Shown piece after piece: positions 45,373 through 57,855 of a stretch of 64,000 bases of DNA. The notes under the pieces were generated by a model that was not told the origin of the DNA, searched no databases, and saw nothing but the letters and a program-made list of their open reading frames with translations. Every line of letters begins with the position of its first letter. The stretch's first letter is position 1. The DNA lies in the NCBI RefSeq assembly GCF_949628265.1, contig NC_088788.1, positions 30,366,335 through 30,430,334 on the forward strand. Reading direction: 5' to 3'. This DNA is from Cloeon dipterum. Lineage: Eukaryota > Arthropoda > Insecta > Ephemeroptera > Baetidae. A program made the translations under genes and the position numbers.

Positions 45373-48300
45373 TCTGGCCTTATCTTACAATAAGACTGTG
45401 TTATAGATATATTCAACTTGATCTTCCTGTCTTGATGGTGTAGATGATGCACATTTGAAACCATTTTGTTTTAACTGTCTAATTCTGTCCTTACTGGCTA
45501 AAAATCCGTGAAAAAGGTGGTTTTGAAGAAGAAATTTTCAGGTGGATATTAGAGGGAAAAAATTGGATATCCAAAAGTTTTTTCTGATACAAATATTGGG
45601 TCCTAAATACATTCTTTGGAGGAGAATAATATAGCAAAAATGCACGTCGTTTCTTTTAAGAATTCAATTCATAATTCAAGACTGAAGGCCTAAAAAAGTT
45701 TAATAATTGCTACAAGTTTGTGCTATTTATCACGTTAAATATTCATGGTAAAACGTCGGTGTTTGTTGGCAACCTGTCCTCCATTATAATAATTTAAAAT
45801 AAAATGTTCAATTTGTATACCTTAACTGCCCCTCAAGAGAAATTTTTTTAAAAAATTAGCTTTTGCTACAAGAAAAATATGTCTGAAAAAATGAATGAAC
45901 AAAATAAATAATTTTACAGCTCCAATCATATTTAGCGAAAACAAGTAATTAGCATGACTGAAGACACAGCAAATTTGCCATTACAAAAGCTAATGTGCAA
46001 CTAACATAAATAATGATGATTTATACAACTTTTTCATCGAACCTAAAACATTTGCAAGAAAAGGTTTGATCATTCGGTATAAGAAGAAAAAGAGCTTAGT
46101 GTGGAAAATTTAAGCTCAAGCTTTAGATGAGTGAAGTCTACTATTCAATCAACAGTTTTAAGCTGTACCATATAGCACAAAAAGTAGGGTCGTAAAAACA
46201 TTTAAATGAAAAGGGTCGGGTGAGACCAGCTCTTGTCCACTTGGGTGACTTGGGAGCGGGAGCTGCGTGCCAGCGGCCGCATCAATCAGTGACTTGGTCG
46301 TGTCCTGTGCACCTTGTTGCCGTGGCGCGCGAGGGAAAGCGGCGGCAATTTTGAGCTGAGTGCCCACTTATCTGTGCGCGGCGCGCGAGAGTCGTAAACT
46401 CTTTCCACGGACGGTGGGGATCGCTGCAAGCAAGTGGCGCGCGCGAGAAAGATGGAATCTGTTTGGCCAGAGGGTCGACCGCATAAAATTCTGGCCCGCG
46501 CAGATTATCGGCGCAAATCGTTTTTCCCTTTAAAAAGAGAGAGCAGAAAAAATGCCGGGCCGATCTTGATAGCCAGCGCCGCGAGTTATGGGAATTCTTT
46601 TCTGCGCTGCGTGCATGTCCGCCCGCCCAGTTGGTTATTATTGCCATTATCAAGGGGCCAGTAAGCGGGAGGAAAGGCAGGCAAGAGGGCTGCTTTTCCG
46701 GCCAAACAATAATAAAGCACAAATGTTTTTATCAGCGCAGATAAAAAGTTTGACGAACAAGACGTGCATGCGAGCGCAATCGAGACTCACACACGAGAAT
46801 ACGGGATTTTCAGCGAGACACGACGACGACCGCTCGACGTCACGAGACTTGTAGGCAACCCGCGCGACCCCGAAGCAAAGACGACTGCCTAACCTGATTA
46901 CAAGCAGGCGGAACCTTCTCTAGCTTTTTTGAAAAGTATTTCAACATCATTGTGGGGCTGCAGTTTTCCAATCAAAATTAAAACACGACCGAAAATCACC
47001 TCATTTCCAAATTTTGTTACAGTACAAGATTTTTAACCATTAATTTTGATTTAAAAAAATAAAATCACATAGGTTTTGCTATTATATACAAGAAATATTA
47101 TTAAAATAATTAGAGGAAGTAAAATACCAGTGGGAGGAGCTTCCTGATGTCTTAATTATCTAGAAAACGTTTTTACAATGCAGTGTGATTTATGATTTGG
47201 GGCAGAGTTGCCCTGTCAGCCCATAATAAACTTAAATTTTGAAACTAAAACACGGTTTATATTCCTTTTCTTCATTCACCAGTCAGTCCAAATTGGGCTT
47301 TATCAATTGATACAAACCTATTTATTATAAAATTTAAATGTATAAATAATTTGTACTAAATTAATGCATGCAAACAGGAATTGAATATTCAACTTAAAAC
47401 GATTTTTTCCACAAACATTTCACCCAATAAATTTATATTGAAGCTCATTACAGATAATCACAATTTGAATTTTTTTTTAAACTGAACTTTGAAAAGTAGA
47501 GATGTAACTTTCAGCTCTATTAATGACATGTGCGAATGATGTCAAAGAGACCAGAAATAGCAGACGATTATATTTTTGATTCAGCAGTTGAGAATTTGAA
47601 AGCATTCGAAACTAAAAAAATCCATCACATCGTTAACTGTCTTTACCAGTCATTTAAATTGAATTTTCAATATTGTATTTGTTCCAGATTATAGCGGTTT
47701 AAACATGTAGTTTTCTACATTTACAAAAGCAACTGAATTTTTTTCAAATGAAATATATTCGCGATTCAATCAAGCAAAGAACTCAACAAGGGGTGAGATG
47801 CGAATTGAAATTTAAAATTCACCATAAAATAAAGTTGTCGTTTTTACATGCAGAGCATAATTTCATGGTAATGCATTCTGGTGTATTTTGTGTCAAAACA
47901 CGTGTATTAGTGTAGTATTAGTGAAGTATATGCAAATCGGCAAGGGTTGAAAAGGGGCGAGACTCTTGGCTCGACGGGGCGGGGGGTGTAATTAATTTTT
48001 ATTGCGAGCGAGCAGTCGCAGAGAGATGTGTGCATGTGATGTGGGTGAGCGAGCGAGTGTATGTGTGTGTGTCATTTCGCTGCGCGCGCGTTTCGAGTGA
48101 GAGAAAGAAAAAAACGGGAGGAAAGGACGAGGAGGCACGCAAGCCGATCGTTTCGAGGGATAATTTTTGTTGCTCGCCAACCCCCTGGCTGCGCGGGCAA
48201 AAAGGCCACCCACCCTCTTAGCTGCTCCGGGGCCAAAGACACAAAAAGACACTCTGCGAGAAAAATAACGCGTGTGCCCCTTGATTTATGACTCGGCGTC

Positions 48301-49279
48301 GGACGAGACCGCACAAACGACGCGGCGACGACGAGTGCGCGAGAGTCTCGCAAAGTAAAAGCTTCTTTCTCCCTTTGGGCCGCTCGTCCGCCGCCGACCA
48401 CACCGCAGAAAGGAAAAGTGAGCCATGGCAGGGGTGCCGATGAAATGGTGTCGCAATAAAATTAATTTTAAGCAGAAGATTGAACATTCAACAATTCTCT
48501 TTCGACACTGCAAATTCAATGGTTGAAAACATACAGAAATTTTACAAAGTGAAAACATGCTTATTCATCATGAGTATGATATGATACCAAAAAAGGTAAA
48601 ATTAAAAAAGGCAGAATTTTATAAAATTAATATCAATCAAAAATTGCACTGAGCTCATTGATATTGGTAAATAAAAATGGTGAATCGAGAATTTCCTTTA
48701 GTTGTCTTTTCTATAAAGTTCTTGTTCACAGTTGCGTACAGATTTTAGGAACAGTGGTGATTTTCACATTAATCCAAGAGAACCAATAAATTGAGAGTTC
48801 GCGTTTTCATACTGCTTTGTAAACCAGGAGACATGAAGTGTGTGGCTATCACTAAACAGTTAAAAGATCAGTTTTTGGAATTTTTGAACCCATTACAGCG
48901 TGAAACATTTTTTTAAGAAAATGGAGATATTACAATTTTTAAATGTTAAACATATACATGAATTCAGGACTTTATTGAATATCGGAAATATATATGTATA
49001 TACTCAAAAAATTCATAAGTCTTAAGGAGGGGAAAGTTCAATTTTAGTGATTTTAATGTATCCAACTGTTGCAGAACGATAAAAAATCAGTATTATTTTC
49101 AAATTTTGTTAAGAGGCCTATAATAAAAAGATAAAAATGCATTGTAAAATTATTTTTGGTCATTTTTTAAATATTTTAAGGGTTCTATTTTTATCTTAAA
49201 TTCTGATAAGATATTTTATCATCATTTCTTTATTAAACACTATCATGTGTACAACGAAGTAAATATTACAATTTGCATT
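45373..49279. other. Gene-poor region between two LINE relics
   Basis: No supported gene. GC-rich islands lie at about 46230-46910 and 47940-48430; the rest is AT-rich. Frames inside the islands overlap on both strands and carry no family motif. Confidence 0.4.
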
Positions 49280-49833
49280 TTATTTAGCTGGGCACTTTCC
49301 AGCTTGTGTCAGGCTCATCTTATTTTTATCACAACTAAGGAAATGGTAAAAGTCTATACTCTCATCACAAAGTTTACACACACAAGTAGGTAGAGTTTCG
49401 CTATGGAATTCTGTTACTTTACATAGCAAAAAGTGGAAGCCGTGACAGGCATGGCGCGTTATCATGTGTCTATTCGCATAACACACATCTTTCCACCTCT
49501 GGTCGACCATCGCGGGCGTATCGAAAAACCCCGGCTCAATCCGGAAAATCTTGAACCACTGGTTTTGGATAAATTTACTGTAATTTTCAGTGTGAGGCAG
49601 AGAGAATTTAGCAGACAAATCCTCAATAAAGAAGCTAGCGTCAGCCAGTTTATAGGCGAGTCTTGATTTCATATATTTGGACAAGCCGAGTGCTCTCTTT
49701 AGGAATCTCGACTTTACAGACTCTAGTTTTGCAAAATCACTTAATGTTAAGTACGGCCAGAAAATCTGGACGCCATAGCTCACAATAGGCGCAATCGCAA
49801 GGTCAAAGAGCTTTAAGGCCGTCTTGATAGATA
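49280..49833 (-). mobile_element. LINE ORF2 C-terminal fragment, copy B
   Basis: An open minus-strand frame from 49833 to 49280 reads KTALKLFDLAIAPIVSYGVQ, then FAKLESVKSRFLKRALGLSK and RLAYKLADASFFIEDL, ending with a cysteine cluster (CVCKLCDESIDFYHFLSC). YGxQIFWPYL plus ExVKxRFLKRxLG is the region after the LINE reverse transcriptase. The frame has no internal stop over about 185 codons, so it is younger or better kept than copy A. The catalytic domain is missing, so it is a 5'-truncated insertion. The hAT-like MITE starts about 80 bases beyond its 5' end. Confidence 0.85.
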
Positions 49834-49914
49834 ATAAGATATTTTACGATGACCAATTTTAAAAATAAATTTATTTAATATGGTACCCCCTAACGAATAA
49901 AATCAGTTATGCAG

Positions 49915-50144
49915 TAGGGATCGGTACTCGCGCCAAAAACGATATAAAAAATCTTATATTGATATGATATTCTAAATATCTGCGATGATATTGATATTTT
50001 ACACCAAAATATCAAGATATATCAGATATTTTTCCGAAATATCAGCTGATATTTTCTGATATTCAAAATATCAACGATGATATTGATATGATATTAAAAT
50101 ATCATATCAAAATTGATATATCAAAGTTGATATACCGAACCCTA
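49915..50144. mobile_element. hAT-like MITE made mostly of GATATT-type sequence
   Basis: Left terminal repeat TAGGGATCGGTA (49915-49926) is matched by right terminal repeat TACCGAACCCTA (50133-50144), 11 of 12 bases as inverted repeats. The 8-base word TTATGCAG flanks the unit on both sides (49907-49914 and 50145-50152), a target-site duplication of hAT length. Ends starting TAGGG fit the hAT superfamily. The 230-base interior has no reading frame and is dominated by overlapping GATATT, ATATC and TGATAT words on both strands. It is a non-autonomous element that needs a transposase from elsewhere. Confidence 0.9.
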
Positions 50145-50152
50145 TTATGCAG

Positions 50153-50783
50153 CACAAAAACGTGACCAAAGAGGCATCAACCTTATTCAAAAATTAACAA
50201 TCCACAAATTGTTGCTGAATCTATGCCATATTACATAATTATATAATTATGTTTTCGTGATTAGCTTTAGTCTTAAAATCGACCTTGTCCATTTTTGCTT
50301 TTCAAAACAAACTTACCATTTTTTGGTCTACCGCAATTTAAAAAATTTAAAGCATTTATATTTTCTCATATAAAGTTGCCGCTTGTCCCAAATACAGTTT
50401 AAATGATATTTTCTTAAATGAAAACGAGCCTTCCTAAAAAAATCATACAAAAATCATACATGGCGCTCTTTATATGTTGCAGTTGAAACGCAGGGCTGCC
50501 CATCTCTTGAAGAACGTGCTGCCGAGACCAGCAAGGGTGGGTGGGTACGCACGTAAGTAGTCGAGGGCCAAAGAAATGGCACACTGGAGAACCGCGGGGA
50601 GGTTTTGGTGGAAAAGTGGCGCTGGATGCACGCTGCGGTGCCGGTGGCGAAGAAGAAAGGGGCAGGCAGGTTGGCGGCGGGCGATCAAGCGCCGAGCGCG
50701 GCTGATCACTCTGCACGCGACCTCCTCGCCGCCCGCCCGCACCCGCCCCCGATGGCCTCGTCGGCCCCCACGGACCCCACAGC
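50153..50783. other. Region upstream of a possible first exon; GC-rich from 50480
   Basis: AT-rich to about 50460, then GC-rich up to the possible start codon at 50784. Frames are open on both strands through the GC-rich part. A short upstream ATG frame (near 50753) ends just after 50784. This could be a 5' UTR and promoter region. I see no TATA box or clear initiator. Confidence 0.35.
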
Positions 50784-50838
50784 ATGAGGTCCAAATCGGT
50801 CGCCAGGAGACTGCTCTCGCCGACACTGGACACCAAGG
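50784..50838 (+). CDS. Possible first coding exon of a larger gene
   Basis: An ATG at 50784 opens MRSKSVARRLLSPTLDTK, then a strong donor follows (AAGG|GTGAGT at 50839), giving 18 codons plus one base. The upstream DNA is GC-rich like a 5' UTR and the composition turns sharply AT-rich at the donor, as at an exon-intron border. I do not recognise the peptide and find no matching second exon within the window, so the gene would need an intron of more than 13 kb. It could be a chance match. Confidence 0.35.
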
Positions 50839-53800
50839 GTGAGTGCCTTTTTGTTAATTATATATATAAATTATAAAATAAATTTTATTTGAAGATTTGA
50901 TTTCTTATCATAGGTTGGCGTTTTTTTATTTTGTTTTATCAATTTAATTTTATTTCTAAGCAGCAAATTATTTTTATAACTGGTGGGTTTAGTTTATATT
51001 TTATTGTGTTTATTGATCATATTTAATGTACAATAGGGGCATGTTTTTATTTATTCTTATTACAAGTCCTGAAAATGCAAAGTAATTTAATTTATTGTGT
51101 CTCATTTTAGCAACTGTACTTTTTTTTTAAAAAAAAATGGATATTTTAATCAAATTGAAATATTGCACCCCATTTGCATGCAAATTACTTAATGCCATCG
51201 ATATCTCAGTGTCCCAACAGCATTTCTTTTTTTTCCAGAGCCAATTGAATAAAAATAAGTAGATTCAGACCGGAACAAAAGGCATTTGGAAGTAATAAAT
51301 AATATAAAGTGAAGCAAACAATGCAAACCATACATGCTCGGTTTGAAAAGGAGGCAGCTTGCTTGCTTGCTTGCTTCTGCGGCGACTTTGCGCATGCAAT
51401 TTTTTTTGCCCACGCGCGCGGTGCGGAGCGCAGGGAGCAAAGGGTCGGTGGGTGGTTGGGCGGTCGGGTGGGTCGGGGGATGAAGCGACCGCGGGGATGA
51501 GGGATGAGATGAGGGAGGAAGGGGATCGATGGAGCCTGTTGGTCGGTCGGCGGGTTCATCTCGGGCTCATCGCCAAGCGAAGAAGCGGCCGGGCCAGCGC
51601 AGACTCGAGGGCGTGGCGAATAAGACACACCGCATCAACCCCGCTCAAGCCCAACGCTGGAGCATCCAACCCCCTCCACAGGCCCCTCGCTGCCCCCGGG
51701 GGCCGCATTCATATTGCGAAAAGAAAGAAAGAAAAAGATTATTGTGTGTAGTTATGTAACATCTTATTGGGAACAACTCGATTTACCATCTTCATTGTTG
51801 AAATTTGCAGATCTTCACCTGCTGGTGGGTTTGATTTAAAATGCTTGAAACTTTTTAAATAAAATAAAATAATTTTAAAAAATAAATAAATAAATAAACG
51901 TACTTGATTGAAACAGATTCAGCAATGGAAAATAACTTAGAAATTATCAAAGTTAGGAACACATGTTCTGTGATAAAACGAATTCATTTTTATGAAATAA
52001 TCTATAACGCGATTGTGACACTTTACATAAGATTCCAGATTTACCACAACATCCTTCTGCTAGAGAAATTTGTAAGCTGAAAGGATTTTATATTCAGATT
52101 TGATAATAAAGCAGTTTACTATGTCATCTATTTTAAAAAAGATCTGGTCATATAACTCCTCCTTTCTTCTTAAATCCAAATAGTATCCCTGTGCTAAATT
52201 TTGCTTGACACCACTTTAGATTCAAAGTAATTTTTACTGCGGATTAGTAGAGCATCTATGTCCTATGCATCCACAATCCCAAAACCACAACGAAATAACA
52301 AAAAATCGAATTGGGAAACAGTGAAACTATTAAAATTATCATAATTTTCCGTTTTTTTTTTAAATTTTATTTTGCAATATATGGCCATCACAGTTAAGCA
52401 CAGCAGGGCTAAAATCTCAAAGGTTCACCAGAATTAGGATACTTTCGAAAATCTGACCCTCTGTTATACTCGAAACAAGAGCAGCTCGTGCAGGATTAAA
52501 TTTCACTTCTAAACTCTCGCGATAGCAACTCCAAAAATTGGCATAGAATTTTATGGGTTTTATTTTTTAAAAATTCTAAGGATTCTTGTAAAATTGGAAG
52601 GCTATAGGTCATGGAGGTCATGCGCGACAAGTGACTATGACCTTTGACAGCAGATTTTTTCAATTAAAAGGATTTTGTTTTGGGTCTTAATTTAGTTTGT
52701 TAGGAAGGGGGACCAATTTTTGTTACCAATTATCACCATTTTAATGATTTTTTAATTGCGAATTAAGACTTATCTATTTTTATCGGGTCCCAAACTCAGG
52801 ATATCACCTCATTTTATTTTTAAGGAAAATTTGTGTCACTTAAAAATCTAAAAAGGTTTTCCTGGAGGTTGCGTGAGTTTTTTTGCGTAGCAACTTGACA
52901 TTATACATTCTTCTGTCAGCGTTGTAGTCTGTTTCTCATTTTTTGCTGCTGACGAGAGAGGAAAAATGATCCTCTTTGCGGTATCCTCCCTTGGGAAAGC
53001 GTCGTGGGTGTCTTTGGAGGTCAAGCAGGTGGGTGTCATAATCCCCATCTCCGCAGTATTAACGACTAAAGATGAAATATATTAAGTGTTGGCGTTTGTA
53101 TTTCTTGTGCTTCATCATTTCACAACCCCTCTGGACTGACTGTCACATTGTCTACATTTATGACAAATAATTAAACCACAAGGTTTGTACCTTGAATTCT
53201 CAAATAAAATGATTTCACGGGATATGATTCTGGTAGTTAACAGAATTTGTAATATTCTCAGGCAATGTTGTATTAATCCTTCCGTGCCTAATAATTCTAA
53301 AACGAATCATTCAGTTGTCTAAGTGAAATAGGTTACTGCGAGCATCCCATTTATCTCAAATTTTTTCAGTTTTCAGTCAGACCTTAAAAATTATTGCAAC
53401 CTCGACAGCACGGATAATATTTTTGAAATTAAATGTGGTCATTAACTTCGCATTTAAATTAAAATATTTGTTTATTTCATCAAATAATTTTCATTCGCTG
53501 CGCTGATCCTTCGTCAGTTCAACCTTCAATTAATTCCCCAATAATAAAAAAAATATCCAAGGGTGGAGCAGCGGCTCACTCAGACAGATAGATAAATATC
53601 GATAAATCCATTGATCATGCAGAGCCGGTTGTACAATAGAAAAGATGCTCCCCGCTATTTCAGCCAAGCACACAAAACACGTGCCAGTCTGAAGCATTTC
53701 CATGTTGAATGAAAGACAAAATACTCGTGGCAGACGAGCCCTGGTCAAATGAAAAGAGGGAAGATTCGTTTTTTTCTAATGAGAGAGACCGGATGTGTTA

Positions 53801-56800
53801 GGACGCGAGAACAAAAAGTAGGGTAGAGGAAGAAAGAGAGGCAGGAGAGAGGCAAAGATGCGCGTCGTTTATACAATCCGTCGGTTATTTGCGTTCGGTG
53901 GCTGGTATATTATTATTCATAAATTTTACATGATTTCTTTGATCTTCAGCAACAAACAGCAATCAGGGCCGGTCTATAAAATAGTTACTTTAATTTTGCA
54001 AAAATATTTTTTTATTTTGATTTATTTTTGTTTGCTGAACATGATTCAGGGCTGGAGGAGTTGACAATCAATAAAAGCAAATTTATGCCCTTTTCCCCGC
54101 CCCTCGCAGGCCTCAGCATGCATTGACATGTATTATTATTTTCCGCCGCTGACACGCGGATCATTTAAATAATTTGATTAGCCACGGCAACTTTATTGCA
54201 TATTATTGTCGAAAGCGAGTTGAGCAAAGGCAGGGATAAGATAGAAGTTCCGACCGAATTTCGTGCTGGCGATGCGGCCTTTATTTATATATTCCGGCAG
54301 AGACATTTTAATCTGTCAGCTGCGCATATTTTAAGCCTTTTATTCACCCGATGAAGACGCCGCCTGCCCACACGTACAACCAAACAGCGGGCATATTATA
54401 ATATTTTGTTTATCTTCTAGCGTGGCGAGCTTGAAATTTATTTGCTCCACGCTGCAAGCAAATAAAATGTCAAAATTTGGCCGCGCGGGCAGGGGACGAG
54501 ATAATTGGTCGGATGAGTTATGCGGCCGCATTTGCATCTCCCCTCGCCCCAATTGAGATGTATCTCTACCGGCGATTTTTCACTGCAGATAATTGTTTTC
54601 CTGTATTTTTTCACAATGTACATAATTGGATCCTACACGCAAGTAATTTTTAGTAGCCACTAAGATTGTAATAAATAAAATCCACGTAACATACAAAATA
54701 AAAGGTAATCTATAAAGCACAAATGTCGCGATAGATGTTGTTATTTACCAGAATCAATTATTTTTGTTGAGTTTATGATGAATTAAATCCGAATTTTGTC
54801 ATCATTCCAACTCTAACCAAACAACATGATACACAAATGTACATATCTTGTGAATTTCATAGAGACTTAGCGTCGTCTAATTTTTTGCAGCACTGACAAC
54901 GATAACATAATTATATATATTATTTTATATGGTCAGACAAAGATTTGTCGGTCTGCATATCGCCTTAAGTAGACAAAAATTATAAAATTACTGGTAAACG
55001 TTTACTTTAAACTAAAAGCTGTCAATATTTTCACTTACAGACCAAAGATGTTAAAGTTCTAAAAATACGAAAGGAAATTTTCTGTTTCTTGGCGAGTTCG
55101 TAACACTCAAAATGTATTGAGAGATAAAGTCATAATTTCGGAAAAGATACATTCATTTGCTGAATATTTGCTCATATGCTGAGACGAGATCATAAACCGA
55201 CTTTTTAACTTTGACAACGGCTAGAGGTATAGCAAAAACGACTAAAATGATCAAATGTCTTAGCAATTAATTTTTTAAAGTCACAATTTCACAGAGAAAT
55301 CGAATTCATGAATTTTTAGTGCTCCAAATTTGTGCTCATTCTGAATTATTATTTTACGATGGAGACTCGAAATTATTGTTCACCTTAGGTCAGTCCTCCG
55401 CGGTTACCTTTACCCACTCGTTCTGACTTCATGCAGTCATTCAATTTCACAACCCATCGTGTATTAAGGCACTGCTGAAGGGGTATAGATTTTCATAAGT
55501 GAGCTAGCAAACAATATGGTATCGATGCGCGCGATAGCAAGGGGCATGTTGTTCTAGTGGTTGTTGTTCAATTACTCGTCTGCACACGGTTTTCGTATTG
55601 TAATGAGAGAAAGAGCGGATCGGATTATTATTTCTGTTGTTGTGGCAGAGTGCATGTGGCGGTCGAGAGGAGCTTCTTGAATCGCGAAAGAGGAAGCAGC
55701 TCTCGAGAATGTCTACGCAAACAATATATTAATGAAATCAAAGTCGCGTCACTCACTCGCATGCATATGGGTGTGTATGTATATATATACTCTCTCTTTC
55801 TCTAGCTGAGAGAGTCAAAAGAGGGAAAAGCAAGCAGGGAATGAAAAGCGACGAGACTGAGCAGCAGTGGCCAGGTGAATCTATACGTATGTGAGAATGC
55901 ACCATGTGAAAAAGCGACCGAGAATTGTAAAAGAAAAGTCGACTCTCAACGGATGCCGATTTTTGAAGAGCCTCTCAACATCTCTTTCTCTGTTTTTGAC
56001 TCATCGACGCAACAAAAGCAGCAGCGCGCGGACGGCAAATTTTCAAATGCAAAAGCACTAATTCATATATATTATTATATGCTTTACTTTACGTACAAAA
56101 GAGGCTTCGTCCGCGCTGTGAGAGCCATTTTCCGACTCTTCAGCTCGTCGTTGTCAACCTTTGGGACAACGGAAATTTTATAAAATATCATTACCGCAAG
56201 TATTTACAAGGAAAACCTCAAGTTTTAGCACAAATTACGTTAAACAAAGTAGCTGGATAGCAGAATTTTTTTATTTTTATACGATATAATTTTAAAAAAA
56301 TAAAAGAAGGCCAAAAAGGGCCCAAGCTCCTCTATGCGGCCATCCGGGCCCCATTCGCTCAGGGATGTTATTGGGCTCCGGTGAGCTCATAGCCCACTGG
56401 AAGAGCTGAGCAGAGGTTCTTGTAAAAATAATAACTTTTTATTTGTGCTTCTTTGATATTGAGCGTAATTTAAACCACGCTGGTCAGAAATATTTTATTT
56501 TTTTCAACTCCCAATTAATTTTTGTGGAATTGCTGTAAATATAAATTTTATTTAACGATTTCCTACGTCAGACGGACGAGGACGCAAGGCTAAGACTGAT
56601 AAAATAATGATCGTTTTAAGCACCGACGAGCGAGCTCATGTGCAAATCTACGCTTTGCGATTTCCTCTCGCGCGAACATGCACCGGCAGTAGACATAATG
56701 AAGAATACGTATGGAAACTCGCGTCACTGTTTGAGCGGGAGTAGCGTGGAATATAAATTATTTCAGCGCACTCATCCATTTAGGCCATTTGAAAGAGCGC

Positions 56801-57764
56801 AGAAAAAAGCGAAAAATGAGCAAAAAATAAATGCACCCTTCCACTGTGTGGCGGCGGTCGTCGTTGGCGGTGTGCTGCTCTGTTCTCGTTTGCTCACAGT
56901 TCCTACAGGGTGGCCCACAACACCAAGCATTATTATTGCTATATGGACGTTAGCAAGTTAAAGTGACAATTCACGATACGTGTTCTATCAAAAGCTACAA
57001 CCGGAGAAACAGCAACATTAAAAGGCAGGAAAATTCTTGAGCTATGCTGATGTTTCAGAATGTTATTGTTTCATTCGAATGTTAATAATATTTCTTTGCG
57101 ATGTTTGTTTTTCAAAGGAAATTTTCCATGAACTCTCCATCATAAATTAATTTCGCCTTTGGCAAACGGGGGCCATAACAGCAGAGTTTGTCGCAGACCT
57201 ATCAAAACTGTCAAAATAAATTATATATTACGTGAATTTTTTTAATTATTCTATTGTTAATTTCGAGAACTTACATATTATGCGTTACTCTTGCTCTACT
57301 TAAGGGACGTGAAGCGCAGTTTTTTTCGGATTGACAAGGTAAAAATTGAATTTGATCGTTCAATTACAAATCTTTGCTATATCCGGTTCATCCAAATTGC
57401 TTATACAACAGTGACTTACTTTTGATGATATAATGGCATAGTAAAAATGCCAGTGGAAATAATTTAAACGGTTCGTTTGATTTGCTTGAGAACTGTCGCA
57501 TAGATAAAAAAATAATCATTCGAAAGAAACTGCCTCACACATAGATATCAATATAGCAAATAAAAGTGTAAATTATATATTTGTTAAAGTTTTATCAATC
57601 TTGGAAAAGGATTTTTGGACCCCCATGTGTGCGATTGCAAACGTTGTGGTGCGGTTGTTAGCGCGGCGGCCCAGAGTTTGTTCCTCTCGTGGCACAAACC
57701 ACGCGTTAACGTATTTAATGTCGACTTAAATCTGGCGGAAAATCGTCAGAGTACCCTCTTTTGG

Positions 57765-57766
<2 letters not shown>
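50839..57766. other. Gene-poor region with GC-rich islands
   Basis: No supported gene. GC-richer islands lie at about 51350-51720, 53740-53920, 54080-54560 and 55540-55870; a GC-richer segment at about 52850-53050 carries a short frame without motifs. If the exon at 50784 is real, this would be its first intron. Confidence 0.4.
51442..51479 (+). other. G-quadruplex motif
   Basis: Six G tracts of three or more bases are separated by loops of one to five bases on the plus strand, the last being GGGGG. The motif lies in the GC island at 51350-51720, about 600 bases downstream of the possible exon. Confidence 0.6.

Positions 57767-57852
<86 letters not shown>
57767..57852 (+). repeat. (TC)43 microsatellite
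   Basis: A perfect 86-base run of 43 TC units. It creates long Ser-Leu and Arg-Glu repeat frames on both strands that are not genes. A much shorter TC run lies near 39200. Confidence 0.98.

Positions 57853-57855
<3 letters not shown>

Noticed and set aside
52848-53048. 66-codon minus-strand frame
   Set aside because: No family match and no splice or promoter evidence; could be an old transposon piece but nothing supports it.
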